Origin: Ligula intestinalis
Taxonomy: Eukaryota > Platyhelminthes > Cestoda > Diphyllobothriidea > Diphyllobothriidae
Direction of reading: 5' to 3'
Length of the DNA stretch: 64,000 bases
Assembly: GCA_036362985.1 (NCBI GenBank)
Contig: JAYGXS010000007.1
Span: 8,686,464-8,750,463 of the forward strand
The position numbers and the translations under genes were made by a program. The notes below the pieces were generated by a model. It had not been told where the DNA came from, ran no database searches, and saw nothing but the letters and a program-made list of their open reading frames with translations. The first letter of the stretch is position 1; each line of letters starts with the position of its first letter. Shown here one piece after another: positions 54,915 through 64,000 of the stretch.

Positions 54915-55012
54915 CAATCTTGGGTGCCCCAAATCTTAACATTGGGTACGACTGGCTGATAAAGGCTAACAGGACAAAAATGGCAATTCTGGTCTTATTT
55001 TGCTTTATTGGA
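54915..55012 (+). repeat. Hammerhead-type SINE fragment
   Basis: Ribozyme region 54950-54994: ACTGG, CTGATAA (last G changed), weak stem II, AAAA in place of GAAA, ATGGCAATT, and CTGGTC closing stem I. The end is TTTTGCTTTATTGGATCC. The tRNA-like head is missing. Confidence 0.6.
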
Positions 55013-55534
55013 TCCACTCCGTACTGCAAACTGCATTTTAACGACGCATATATATACATCGGTCAGTTGTCTACTTCAAATCTCATTCCTTTGACTTTTT
55101 CAATGGGACTGCATTTTGATTACGGTGTTCTTGTCGTGAATGGACACGAAAATAACTTTCAAGACTTTAGGAAAAATTAACTGTTCAATTGAGAAAAGTT
55201 TGGTTTAAAAATCAGTAAATAGGACTCTCAGCAGTCAGTGTGAAATCCTGGATTTCAGCAAGAACGTGCATTTTACACCAGTTGATTAAAAAACTAAAGG
55301 ATCAATTTAAAAACTCAGATTGTTCGGTTTCCGCTGGGTGGCAGGAAAATATCAACAAGCTGGGTAGATGCAGGTAAAACTGGCGTGCTCGTTTAAAAAT
55401 TATATGACAATTTTTCCGAGGGTGTTTCTAAGTACAGGCCACACCTTAGTATGAGAAGTCACCTTTCATATGTACTCCAGCTGCTAGTACGTTCAAACAC
55501 TCCCAAGCGTAGAACAATGATTAGGGCATGGGAT

Positions 55535-55665
55535 ACCTGATCAACATGCTATGGGTTCGAGCATCGTGCAGTGCAACGTGGAAAGTTGGGTTTGACTGGC
55601 TGTTGTTGGCTAGTGAGCAAGCAATGACCATTCCACAAACTCTCTTGCCTTTGCTGACAGTGCAA
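55535..55665 (+). repeat. Hammerhead-type SINE, degraded
   Basis: A B-box-like ATGGGTTCGAGCATC is followed by GTTGGGTTTGACTGG, a decayed core CTGTTGT, and CAATGACCATTCCACAA; the end CTTGCCTTTGCTGACAG matches the family terminus. Confidence 0.55.
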
Positions 55666-56399
55666 GCCTGTCTTTATTACTTCCTGCTGCTTGTCGGTCT
55701 CCAAAATGAATTACGCTAGCGATCGTTGAGCATACAGAACGTAAACCATCCGCACCTTTCATTAAACTTCCCATTAACTTCGCTTACAGTTTACCTTTGA
55801 ACTTCTATCTGTGGGCTAAACGCTGTTCCGTTTGTTTCAAAATCGGACTATTATTTGAGGAGACCTGAATTTTTCTCACATACAGAATGTGAACCTCAAG
55901 TATCGCCGGTTTTCAATAAGTGAATCCTGAAAATGACCTTTTTTGAATGCCTAGAGGTTTTAGTCAAAAACGTTTGAACATATTAACATTAATGTATAGC
56001 TATTTTTAAATATAGTTAAAAAAAAGTTTCAATTTTTTCTTCATTTTCAGGTTTTTTTATTGATAGAAAGCTTACCTCTTTATATGGTGGTTTGATTCGA
56101 TCTTCAACTGACGAATTTCTATGCGTATTAAATTCTTTCCAAGGCAATATCCAAATGAAATGCGAGGTTTTTGACCACTTCTTTAATTTACCTGAAGTAA
56201 AATATACAAAAACTTTGTTTACACGCCAAGCTGAGCGGTGCAGTTAAAAAAATGCGAAGAAATTTTTACTGCATTTTGTGCAAAAAAACTTCAGAGGATA
56301 GATAAACATAACTTTCGCATTTGAATATCAAATGTTTCTGCAGATAAATGCGATTCCTTCAAATTCACTCCAGAAATTTGAAACATCGTTTCCCAGGTA
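55666..56399. other. No gene recognised
   Basis: AT-rich sequence without recognised coding or RNA signal. Confidence 0.4.
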
Positions 56400-56908
56400 C
56401 AAATTTGAAGACAGCGTATGTAGCAGAATTTAATGGCACCATAAATTTCGCAAGCAGTCATCAGCCGCTTCCGCTCGCTGCATTAACAGAATAACGAATG
56501 ATTAATTACAGAATTAAATTCATACAGAAAAATCGATCCAAAACATCAAGGTCACTTTAGTTAGCCAAGAGGCAATCAATAAAGTAGGAATTCAAACATT
56601 GTGGGCAGCAAAAAACGCAGTAAACTGTCTAAGGCAAAAACATCGAAGGCAAAAATTTGGGAAGGGGGTGGGTAAACAAGGAGCCGGTGCTACCACGGCA
56701 GGGTTAGGTTCACCACATGCTCCAGTTGTTTACATAGGTCAGGTTTAAACCGCCTTATGTATGCTGCCTCTAGGTAGCGTAAGATACGAGTTGTTCGTGC
56801 CCGAACAAGTGCTCGAAAGGATGTTCTAGGGTCAACAGAATGACCCTAAAACATCCTTCCAAGTACTTGCTCGGGCACGAACAATTCGCATCTTACGCTA
56901 CCTGGAGG
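56400..56908. mobile_element. PLE 3' region ending in a 68-bp-arm palindrome
   Basis: 56400-56834 is, on the minus strand, the 3' region and last codons of the same PLE family as at 25.0 and 44.3 kb (CTACCTAGAGGCAGCATACA, then AGGCGGTTTAAACC). At 56834 it meets an inverted copy of its own coding segment: arms 56767-56834 and 56841-56908 pair almost completely around ACAGAA. The right arm then stops abruptly at TGGAGG and R6 repeat begins. Confidence 0.85.
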
Positions 56909-58585
56909 TTTGCGACTGGTTAGCCGCCAGACCCGAGAGTCTGCTTATTTGGCAGGTTAATTTTACGGAAGGTCGTTAAAATATCGGCCACTTTATATGC
57001 AGGAGCCAGCGTTAGAAGTACATGTACTGCCAACTGTTGACGTCCAATGCAAAATTGTGTTGTCTTTCAAGCTCAATTCAGTTTTTCTATCAGTCTCTGC
57101 AATAAACGTTTCTATATTGGACAAATGCAACTTTCTCCCTCTGAAATGCCCATTTGATCATTACTTCGACAAATTGCATCCAATTTTTTCAAATTAGCAT
57201 TTTACGTTAATTTTTAAAGGGGTGTACTGCTACGATTACAGGAACAAAAGTTAGCCCACATGGGCATCTAAAAGGGTCCAGTCAAGAAGGTCGTTGGTTT
57301 TACACGGCAAAGTGACTTGCGCGACGTGAGTCTGGATTTATGCATGCCACATCCTGCTCAATGTGCATTGTTTTAAATAAGTGCACAGCCAGGTTTGGTG
57401 CAATATTGTTCCAGCCAATCCACCACATTGTAAGTTTAACATAGTACCAGATACACGTGCCTAACCACAGCACCATTATTGATTTTTCCTTTTAAACTGT
57501 CCACGCTGCCACAGCTCATATTGGTATGAACAAATTACAAGAAGTGGACGAGGTAAGATAGGGTTTGACAGAATAACATATGCTGTAGAGTGATAATTGT
57601 CTTTGACTATGGGACAGATTGTGGGAACAGTGGTTTATGAAGGCTGTGTTAATGACTTCATTGAAAGTGTGGTACGTTTTTTTTTCTCAGGAACATGCTT
57701 CTGCTATTAGCACGGCAGGTGCATTTACTAGCGCCGTTTATGATACTACTAATATAGCTTCCTTCACTGCGGATGAACCCTCTTTGTCAGCATCTATTTT
57801 GACCTCATTAATGACTGAGATACTGACCGAGGATTAAAAAACCATGTATTCAGTTGTATGTCCAGTGAAATCAACGTCTTAAGCGTGCTGCAATTCAACT
57901 TATATCCTTTGATTATGGCGTAATCAAGTAGATGTATCAGTTTCCTGCATTATCAAACGAAGGTTATTGTATGATATACCATAATCAGTTTGTTATGGAT
58001 CCATTGCAATGTTATCTCTCGTTATAAATATTACTTTCACCGTCCTGTATGATAACTGATCAAATGCGCTTATCTTAAAGTGTTTAATTATTTCATGTTG
58101 CTGACACTCAACCAAATCTCCCCAAAGGCCACTTTCAATATAAGCCACCCACTTAGTGGACACTTCTGATGATGGTTGTTGACCTTGAAGATTAAGATGG
58201 ATTTTGCAAATAAAACATGAAGCTGTCTTGTTTGTAAAGATGTAATAAACAGCAGTCTTCAGGTCATTTGAACGTGTTATGAAAGCTATGTGCTAATTTA
58301 TATTAATGTACTGGAATTTCAAGATTTTTTAAAGGAATATGTGATCAGTTTTCTACACTATAGTTCACCTGTCGGGAAAGCTTACAATTATCAATAAAAT
58401 GTGAGCGTTCATAAAATCATAGATGTTTTGTCGAATAATTAATGGTTTGCTTTGTTAACGTGTTTTACCAATAATTTTGAATGACCTCATTATTATCGCT
58501 CAAGAACCTGTTTTACTAAAAAATGCCATCGTCATTCGATTAGCAACGCAAATAGTTACATCAACGAGGGGTCTTTAATGCGACT
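56909..58585 (+). repeat. Dispersed repeat R6-R3-R4
   Basis: R6: CCGAGAGTCTGCTTATTTGG, GAAGGTCGTTAAAATATCGG. R3: GTTCCAGCCAATCCACCAC, ACACGTGCCTAACCACAGC and AAGAAGTGGACGAGGTAAG. R4: TTTGATTATGGCGTAATCAA, CACCGTCCTGTATGATAACTG. This is the most continuous R6-R3-R4 copy. A 72-codon frame (57619-57837) and a 66-codon frame are unrecognised. Confidence 0.6.
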
Positions 58586-59090
58586 GCTTAATATTGTTCT
58601 TTGTTGTAAAAAGATGGTTCGAGCGATTAACGTATTTTCGTGATAAATAAAGTGGTATCGCCAACGCAGAAAGTAAACATCTGCACCAGAACCGCTAACA
58701 TAATTGTACAGAACGTGTCCAAACCAATACCATAGGAACCGGTAAAAACATAAACAACAGCACTTTCATAAACTCTAGTTGGCTTAACGGATCGGTGACG
58801 TTCACTTATGCTTAAATCCTCAAAACGCACTAGTCGTGTTTGCTTACACACCCTAACTTTCAGTAGGTAATTCAATATAGACCGCCCCCGGGACAAATCA
58901 TGGCTGTTTATTGCGTCAACGTTTGCTACCTGATCACTCTTGTGTATTTTGCCAATTTCATGGCAACATTTTTGGCTGGCTATGACCCTACATTACATTT
59001 TCACAATAAACGCCTGTACTTTCGGGTTAATACCGGCATTTCGAATCACTCCTGGATATTTGTGTTCTCGTAGCAATCCTGGATTCTTCG
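58586..59090 (+). repeat. R2 block, partial (composite copy G)
   Basis: GTATCGCCAACGCAGAAAGT, ATCTGCACCAGAAC and GGCAACATTTTTGGCTGG match 52.8-53.25 and 48.6-48.9 kb. Only the 3' part of R2 is present; the Ser/Glu-codon region is missing. Confidence 0.6.
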
Positions 59091-59705
59091 CTATAATAAT
59101 ATAAGTGATAGGTTAGGATTCAACTTAAATTTGGGGTTCTGTTATGCATTAGGATTTCAAAAAGGATAACTTGTAAAGTGTAGTGTTGTGTGAGCAAGCT
59201 TGCTCTTCGTGGACCGGTTTAACCCGTGGGATTCGTGCTTTCTGCCGATTTACATTCCTAACTAATTTGAACCTTCCATATTTTTCGTCTGTTCCGGCAA
59301 CTCACTGGAGTAGTAAAACAAAATTATGGCACTAGGGGTTGGTCAGATTTGCTTAGTTCTGTTGACTCATTGTGAAAATTTTGCGGCTTTGGTTGGAGTC
59401 GAAGCAGCCAACGCTTAGCCAATTTAAATACGAGGCTCACAGTGAGATGCAAGGTTTATCACAATTGGATCAATTTTACTTGCCTAACTGTCTTTTAGTT
59501 GGGAATCCACTTCTACGGAAGAGCAAGCTGACTGCCCAGGCAAGATTTATTGAGCGATTAGCTAGAATCCACCGGAATGACTACTTCTTTGTAAGGAAGT
59601 TTAGCAGATATGTTTAACCCAGTTGACCCAACTGTGAAAATTTGGGACCTCGGGGGAATCGAACATACAAAGCAGGGAGGGCCAACGCCCTACCAGTGAA
59701 AATAA
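59091..59705 (-). repeat. R1 block and two SINE heads
   Basis: R1 (TAAGTGATAGGTTAGGATTC to GTAGTAAAACAAAATTATGG) is followed by a family-1 SINE whose head is degraded (GGAGTCGAAGCAGCCAACGC, TACGAGGCTCACAGTGAG), then from 59585 a second SINE piece with a different head (B box on the minus strand GTTCGATTCCCCCGAGGTCC), truncated at about 59700. Confidence 0.65.
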
Positions 59706-59904
59706 AGTAATGCTAGACCTGCGAGTATTGTCCATGACTTCTGCAAAGTGAAGTATAAAAACTTCTCAGATGCCTTGTCAAGCGCATATCTCCGTGTCAA
59801 AGCTTCGGGAAAACATGCTATTCACTAGACGCGCATACTTATCAGATTAAAAACTCAATAAAAAGTGTTGGATAAGTGAAGTAGGTTGCATTCCGAGATG
59901 ATAT

Positions 59905-60085
59905 GATGAAAAGGAAGAAGATCTTCGGAAAATCGAGTTGCACTCGTTGTGATCTCTGCCTCCAAATCTTCTAGTGCGACATTTCCAGCCCTCACTTTTA
60001 ATTTAGTCTGACGATGAACACGTGATACTTGTTCGAAAATTCACGAGTACAACTCGATTTTCCGAAGATCTTCTTTCTTTTCATC
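59905..60085 (+). repeat. Inverted repeat around a PLE-like end with hammerhead
   Basis: Arms of about 44 bp (59905-59948 and 60042-60085; core AGAAGATCTTCGGAAAATCG and its complement) pair with one mismatch over the outer 36 bases. Between them lies a hammerhead-like motif. The right arm, TACAACTCGATTTTCCGAAG then ATCTTCTTTCTTTT, has the form of PLE 3' termini, so this is again a PLE end joined to an inverted piece of itself. Confidence 0.75.
60005..60047 (+). ncRNA. Hammerhead-like motif
   Basis: CTGACGA (60008-60014), stem II GAACA/TGTTC with a ten-base loop, GAAA (60035-60038), stem III AAUU (self-complementary), C17, and ACG/AGT-like stem I pairing of only two or three bases. Core residues are intact, but stem I is weak. 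Confidence 0.6.
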
Positions 60086-60099
60086 AATAAAAATTAGAA

Positions 60100-60670
60100 G
60101 ATAAAAACACTGGAACAAAAAGTGTATTTCCCTTATGTTCCGGATAGTGTCGAGAATCAGTAAGCATAGGTACCCGCGGCATGGCCTACGACTTGCACAG
60201 ATTGGGGAGATGCATGCACAGATTGCACATTACTTATAGTTCTTAGTGGCCATCCATATGCTTATTGTACCACCGCATGGAAGCGTAATCAGTGCGGTGA
60301 TGGCTTGGCAGTTTGCTTTGAAGTCATTAAATGCCTGTGTCTTTGCTGTCGTGTCCTTGCTGTCGTGTTAGATGCGGGCTTTATAATCGCGCGACCGTTA
60401 GGTTCACTCATCGGGACAATGGGTGGTTGCTGGCACCAGCCCTTCTCACGTGACTGATTCTCCTGCTTGGCACGCATTATGGGAACGGCAAACCATTTCG
60501 CTCGTTGATCGACCGTGGACCTGAGGACCATGAATGAAGCAGCTCAAGGCTCATGTGGTTTTCACCTCTTGCGCTGATTTGATCCTCGTTAAATTTGCAG
60601 CTGATGTGCCTTGGTCTTCTCCCTTCCGCCTGCTAAATCACACATGGTTTTAAGATGTAGTGCACGAAAA
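60100..60670 (-). mobile_element. PLE C-terminal fragment and tail
   Basis: On the minus strand: HLKTMCDLAGG near 60655, then in shifting frames KFNEDQISARGENHM, SLELLHSW with SSGP, INERN-like sequence, and PNGRAIIKPASNT. The tail contains ATGCATCTCCCCAATCTGTG, shared with 8.88 kb, and ends GTTCCAGTGTTTTTATCTTC near 60100. It belongs to the subfamily of the 8.4 kb copy. Frameshifts and loss of the GIY-YIG core make it dead. Confidence 0.78.
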
Positions 60671-60821
60671 GGTAGGAAAACACCCTTTAGCACCCTTTTG
60701 GTGGCACAGTGCCTAAAAAAGCACCAATGCAGTATAGACTTCCGCGTGATGGTCGTTCACATGAGTGCAGGTCAAAATGTGCTGACTTCAGTTAAGGAGA
60801 TCGCCTATATTTCCTTTAATA

Positions 60822-60846
60822 AATTTGACTTGACTTGACTTGACTT
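60822..60846 (+). repeat. (TTGAC)n microsatellite
   Basis: Four to five tandem TTGAC units following TTTAATAAA. A short tandem repeat after such a string is typical of non-LTR retrotransposon 3' ends, but no coding remnant is attached. Confidence 0.7.
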
Positions 60847-60984
60847 CTACTCACAAATAATGAGTAGTATAATTGTATTGGTATGGTACCTCGGCTTATA
60901 AGTTATGCCAGTGGCACAAAATCACGCATTAAAAAAACTCCTTGCTCCGTTCTCGGTAACTATAGCGGTTCTGAGTGCGGGTTT

Positions 60985-61750
60985 AAAAATCATCCTGGTA
61001 GGACAAGAATGAGAAGAAATCGGATGATGTAGAGAGGGGGCGATGTGGAAAATGGGAAACGAGGAAAATTAGGATAACATCCAGAAGCTGTCCGACGGTC
61101 CCAGAATGGGAAACTAGTACATCTATAGAAGTCAAGGTTAAGTCGGTTTAACCCTTACACCTACAATCATTCAGCCCCTGGTTCATTAGGAGATAGGAGG
61201 AAGGCCAGGGTAGAAGGAAGAATGTATTGTATACACAATGCAACGGAGAATAGATGAAGAGAATGTTGACTCGCGCAGTAGTGCGTCCTTCCCTATTCGG
61301 GTCGGCTCCGGAGTGACTAGAGCATCAGGAATCGCCGGCGAACGCTTTGTCTCAGGGGCCCATGGGGCTGCGGATGTCTAGACTAGTGTGGGCGCTTGAC
61401 CTTGAGGTTGGCTAACGCTGACTAGCCTGAGCTGATGAGTATGTGCGCGTCGTTCAAGGACAGTTAGCGCCTAGCCCCAGGAGGCAGTGAGCGCGCAGGC
61501 AGGCTAAAGGTGTAATGCGTCAGCGGCTGGTCTTGGGTTCCGAGTGGCCGCAAAAGGGCCACTACACATCTGAGAAGAGGAGGAATGAAGCAGGAGAAGG
61601 AAGGTGAGGCATAAACGAGAAAGCGAAGAGGAAACGTGGAACACTTTAGGGTAAAGGACGAGAATAAGGAGCATATATTATTTGGAAAACAAGTTGTGTT
61701 ATCTCGCGCTACACTAGGGCTTATATGCATATTGTCTGCTAACACCAACA
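60985..61750 (+). repeat. GC-rich repeat, LTR-like (partner of 50.2-50.75 kb)
   Basis: Purine-rich and GC-rich sequence with GGTTCATTAGGAGATAGGAG, CCAGGGTAGAAGGAAGAATG and TGTTGACTCGCG parallel to the minus strand at 50.6-50.7 kb. A minus-strand frame (61751-61464, 95 codons) is unrecognised. It could be a solo LTR. Confidence 0.45.
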
Positions 61751-63099
61751 AGATATCGCACCCCCAATTGATCAGTTGACAATAACTGCGATGGATAAAG
61801 CCACATGTACTATCACTGAATTAATGGACCCCTTGCAGTCTTCGAAGATAATTATGTTGTGTAAGACAGGGGGCCTAACCGATGTTTGCCTAAGACAAAA
61901 CAGCTCATGCCACAACCTGTTATATTGTCTGGATGTCGGTGTTTTATTTTGAAGGAAGCAGGTGCGAACAGTGACGTTTGTGGTTGTTATTCATTTTCCA
62001 TACTCCAACCTATTGTGTCATTACAGAGCTCAATGCATTGTGGTTACAGTTCCCATATTGTTTTTGTGACACAGTAAAGTAGATCTTGTGGTTGAATGAA
62101 ACATGGACTGACCTACCAACGCATATCATTTACGTGCCTCTTTTATCAGCTGGGGATAATTGCATGATCCGGTACGTATCCCCAACATGTTCCTGCTTGA
62201 AAAATAAGCGTGTCACTGCAGCCCTTAATGCATCTGTTTACATAAGACAGATAGGCATATTCTAATGTCTTTTTAGGGTTCGAACTGTTGATGACCTTCT
62301 GAAAACAATGCTATTTAATCGCTCCTTTTTTCCAGGTCAAGACTAAAATAGGCTATCAATCGGTGAAACCTGTTGTGTAGAAAGACAAAAAAGGGTTGAG
62401 CACGTCTGTTTATGGTTTACTGAACTTTGGCAGCATGATTTATTGAACAACGTTAACAAGTTCTGCCTCAATTTGGACTGTCATAATAAATACAAATATA
62501 CTTTTATAGAAGACATACACAAAAATTCTGTTTCTTGTACTCCTTCGGTAGCAATTTACGCCTTCTTTGTATGGTATAGTTTAAGCTATTGAAGCCTTTG
62601 ATTTTCAATCAGCAGATGTCGGCCAGGACACCGTTTAACTAACGCTAGCATATGTGAGTAAATCCCTCCTTATGGCACTGTTTGCCAGCTCAGTTTGTTG
62701 CCTACGTGGAGAAAATATGCATATATCTAAAAGGACCATGCGAACACAAGCTATCGTTGCATGGTTCGCTTTTTACGAGGGTGCCTGAGTCTTTGGAGAG
62801 ACAGTAGACGTTTACGGTGTACTTATAAAGGTTGTAAAGCGCCAGGTATTTGGCACTGGAACTCAGGAAGGCTTGCACATTTAGTCATCAGGGTCCGAAA
62901 GCGGTTCCAGCTCGCAAGCTATTCACCCATTCCACTAAAGCAGGGTTGAGGAACGCGTCGGTTTCCACGAACGCGGTCGCATGCGTCATAGCATAGTAAA
63001 TGGACACAACTTCTATGAGGTTTCTTGAAAATTGTGACTATGTAAATTTGTCTAGACCTGCACAGGTTTCGACTCTCCCATGCAGTGGTAAATGCAGTC
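61751..63099. other. No gene recognised
   Basis: Short open frames only (up to 63 codons). No domain, ribozyme or tRNA signal found. Confidence 0.4.
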
Positions 63100-63780
63100 T
63101 ATTACACTGTATTCTCTGCCAAGATGATTGAAGTTTTTCAAACCGACTTCACAGCACCATTTGCCGTATTTGACAAATTGCCAAATTGGACTCCTGACAC
63201 TGCACTCACGCATGCCACGTCCAGTTCAAGTTGCAGCATTTTAGTCAATGCACACCCCTAGTAATGCGTATTGTGGCCAGGTTTGGTGCAATGTTGGTCC
63301 AGCCAATCCGTCACGTGGCACGTGTAGGGATATTATTTTAACCTAGAACCAAATGCCCGTATTTTTCTGTAGGCAACCAGGAATGTCCTACACCAACCTT
63401 TGCTGATGATGGCACACTCACATTATGCACCATGTACTCAATTTATTTAGCACGCTTCAATTCATTTTATATGCTTTGCTAATGCTCTGATCAAATGGAT
63501 TCAGTGGTTTCCTGCATGTTGAAGCAAAGCCTGGTATACATCCTCATCAGTTTTTCATGCGTAAATTGGATATGCTATCCCACGAATATACTGAATACTT
63601 TTATCGTCCTGTATGATAACTCATCAAATGCTTTAATCCCATAATAAGTCCGATTGGTGGCGTTCAAACTAGTCTGCCCACCGCCACTTTCAAATATTAG
63701 CCACTCAGTTAGGAGACACTTCCATTAGTGGCTTTTGACCTTAAAAATGTAGATAGATTTTGTAAAAAAACAGAAAAACT
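63100..63780 (+). repeat. Dispersed repeat R3-R4 copy
   Basis: ACGCATGCCACGTCCAGTTC, GGTTTGGTGCAATGTTGGTC, AGCCAATCCGTCACGTGGCA, then in R4 TTTCCTGCATGTTGAAGCAA and TCGTCCTGTATGATAACTC, parallel to 57.35-58.2 kb. Confidence 0.6.
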
Positions 63781-64000
63781 TTTGTATGTAAACCTGTCAA
63801 TCTGTATGCAGTGAGAGGGACGAAACCAGTGAGCTTAGCGGAGGTTATATCGCCAGAAATTCGTTCGTCAGTTTTTTTCACGTGCCTTCTCTCAACCACT
63901 GTTTGTCTGCTTTGTATAAACTGTCCGCTGGAGTGTGAGAACGCCCGCTGAAACGTCACCACCGCCTTGCAATTGGTAGATAAGTAATGAATTTCAATAT

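Noticed and set aside
58160..58195. Hammerhead core at TTCTGATGATGG
   Set aside because: No stem II/GAAA arrangement follows within reasonable distance; chance occurrence.
61464..61751. 95-codon Pro/Leu/Ser-rich frame as a secreted protein
   Set aside because: It is the complement of a purine-rich repeat stretch, and low complexity explains its composition.

Overview
This window looks like a repeat-dense stretch of an animal nuclear genome, most likely a flatworm (trematode or cestode). The evidence is AT-rich DNA, no operons, a 10-N scaffold gap at 13816-13825, several families of Penelope-like retroelements (PLEs) with GIY-YIG endonuclease tails, hammerhead-bearing tRNA-derived SINEs of the general kind known from schistosomes, a mariner relic and a Helitron. 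The phylum is an inference from repeat types. I recognise no intact host gene: every protein similarity I see is to a broken transposon protein. 

Layout: 0-8 kb holds two degraded hammerhead-type SINEs and a GC-rich patch near 3.6-4.1 kb, otherwise nothing recognisable. 8-16 kb has a PLE tail (8.4-9.0), a SINE whose hammerhead is structurally complete (9.2-9.4), a reverse copy of a large composite repeat (9.7-13.0), and PLE pieces in both orientations (13.8-15.8). 17-19.2 kb is a second reverse copy of the composite. 19.9-20.7 kb is a mariner relic with long terminal inverted repeats. 20.9-22.8 kb is a head-to-head inverted PLE split by a SINE block. 24.7-27.0 kb is the longest PLE, with reverse transcriptase and GIY-YIG parts. 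31-36 kb is mostly another long dispersed repeat, including a 507-bp tandem duplication. 36.3-43.9 kb is a nested stack: composite repeat, a PLE with a 13-bp target duplication (39.05-40.14) and a Helitron with recognisable termini (40.43-43.59), the last two inserted into the same older SINE/repeat unit. 44-47.4 kb has two further PLE copies flanked by inverted pieces of their own ends and a second well-formed hammerhead SINE. 47.4-54.2 kb is two forward copies of the composite, one carrying a near-identical 235-bp duplication. 54.9-60.7 kb repeats the same themes (SINEs, PLE palindrome, composite, PLE end with hammerhead). 61-64 kb has a GC-rich LTR-like repeat and a last dispersed-repeat copy.

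The unifying biology is retroelement RNA processing. Two unrelated element classes (SINE and PLE) carry hammerhead cores whose stem III is a short self-complementary sequence, which suggests cleavage as dimers or in tandem transcripts, and PLE copies repeatedly end in head-to-head inverted fragments. The composite repeat (about 3 kb, at least five copies) has no recognised coding domain but includes a Ser/Glu-codon-like minisatellite; I could not assign it to a known class.
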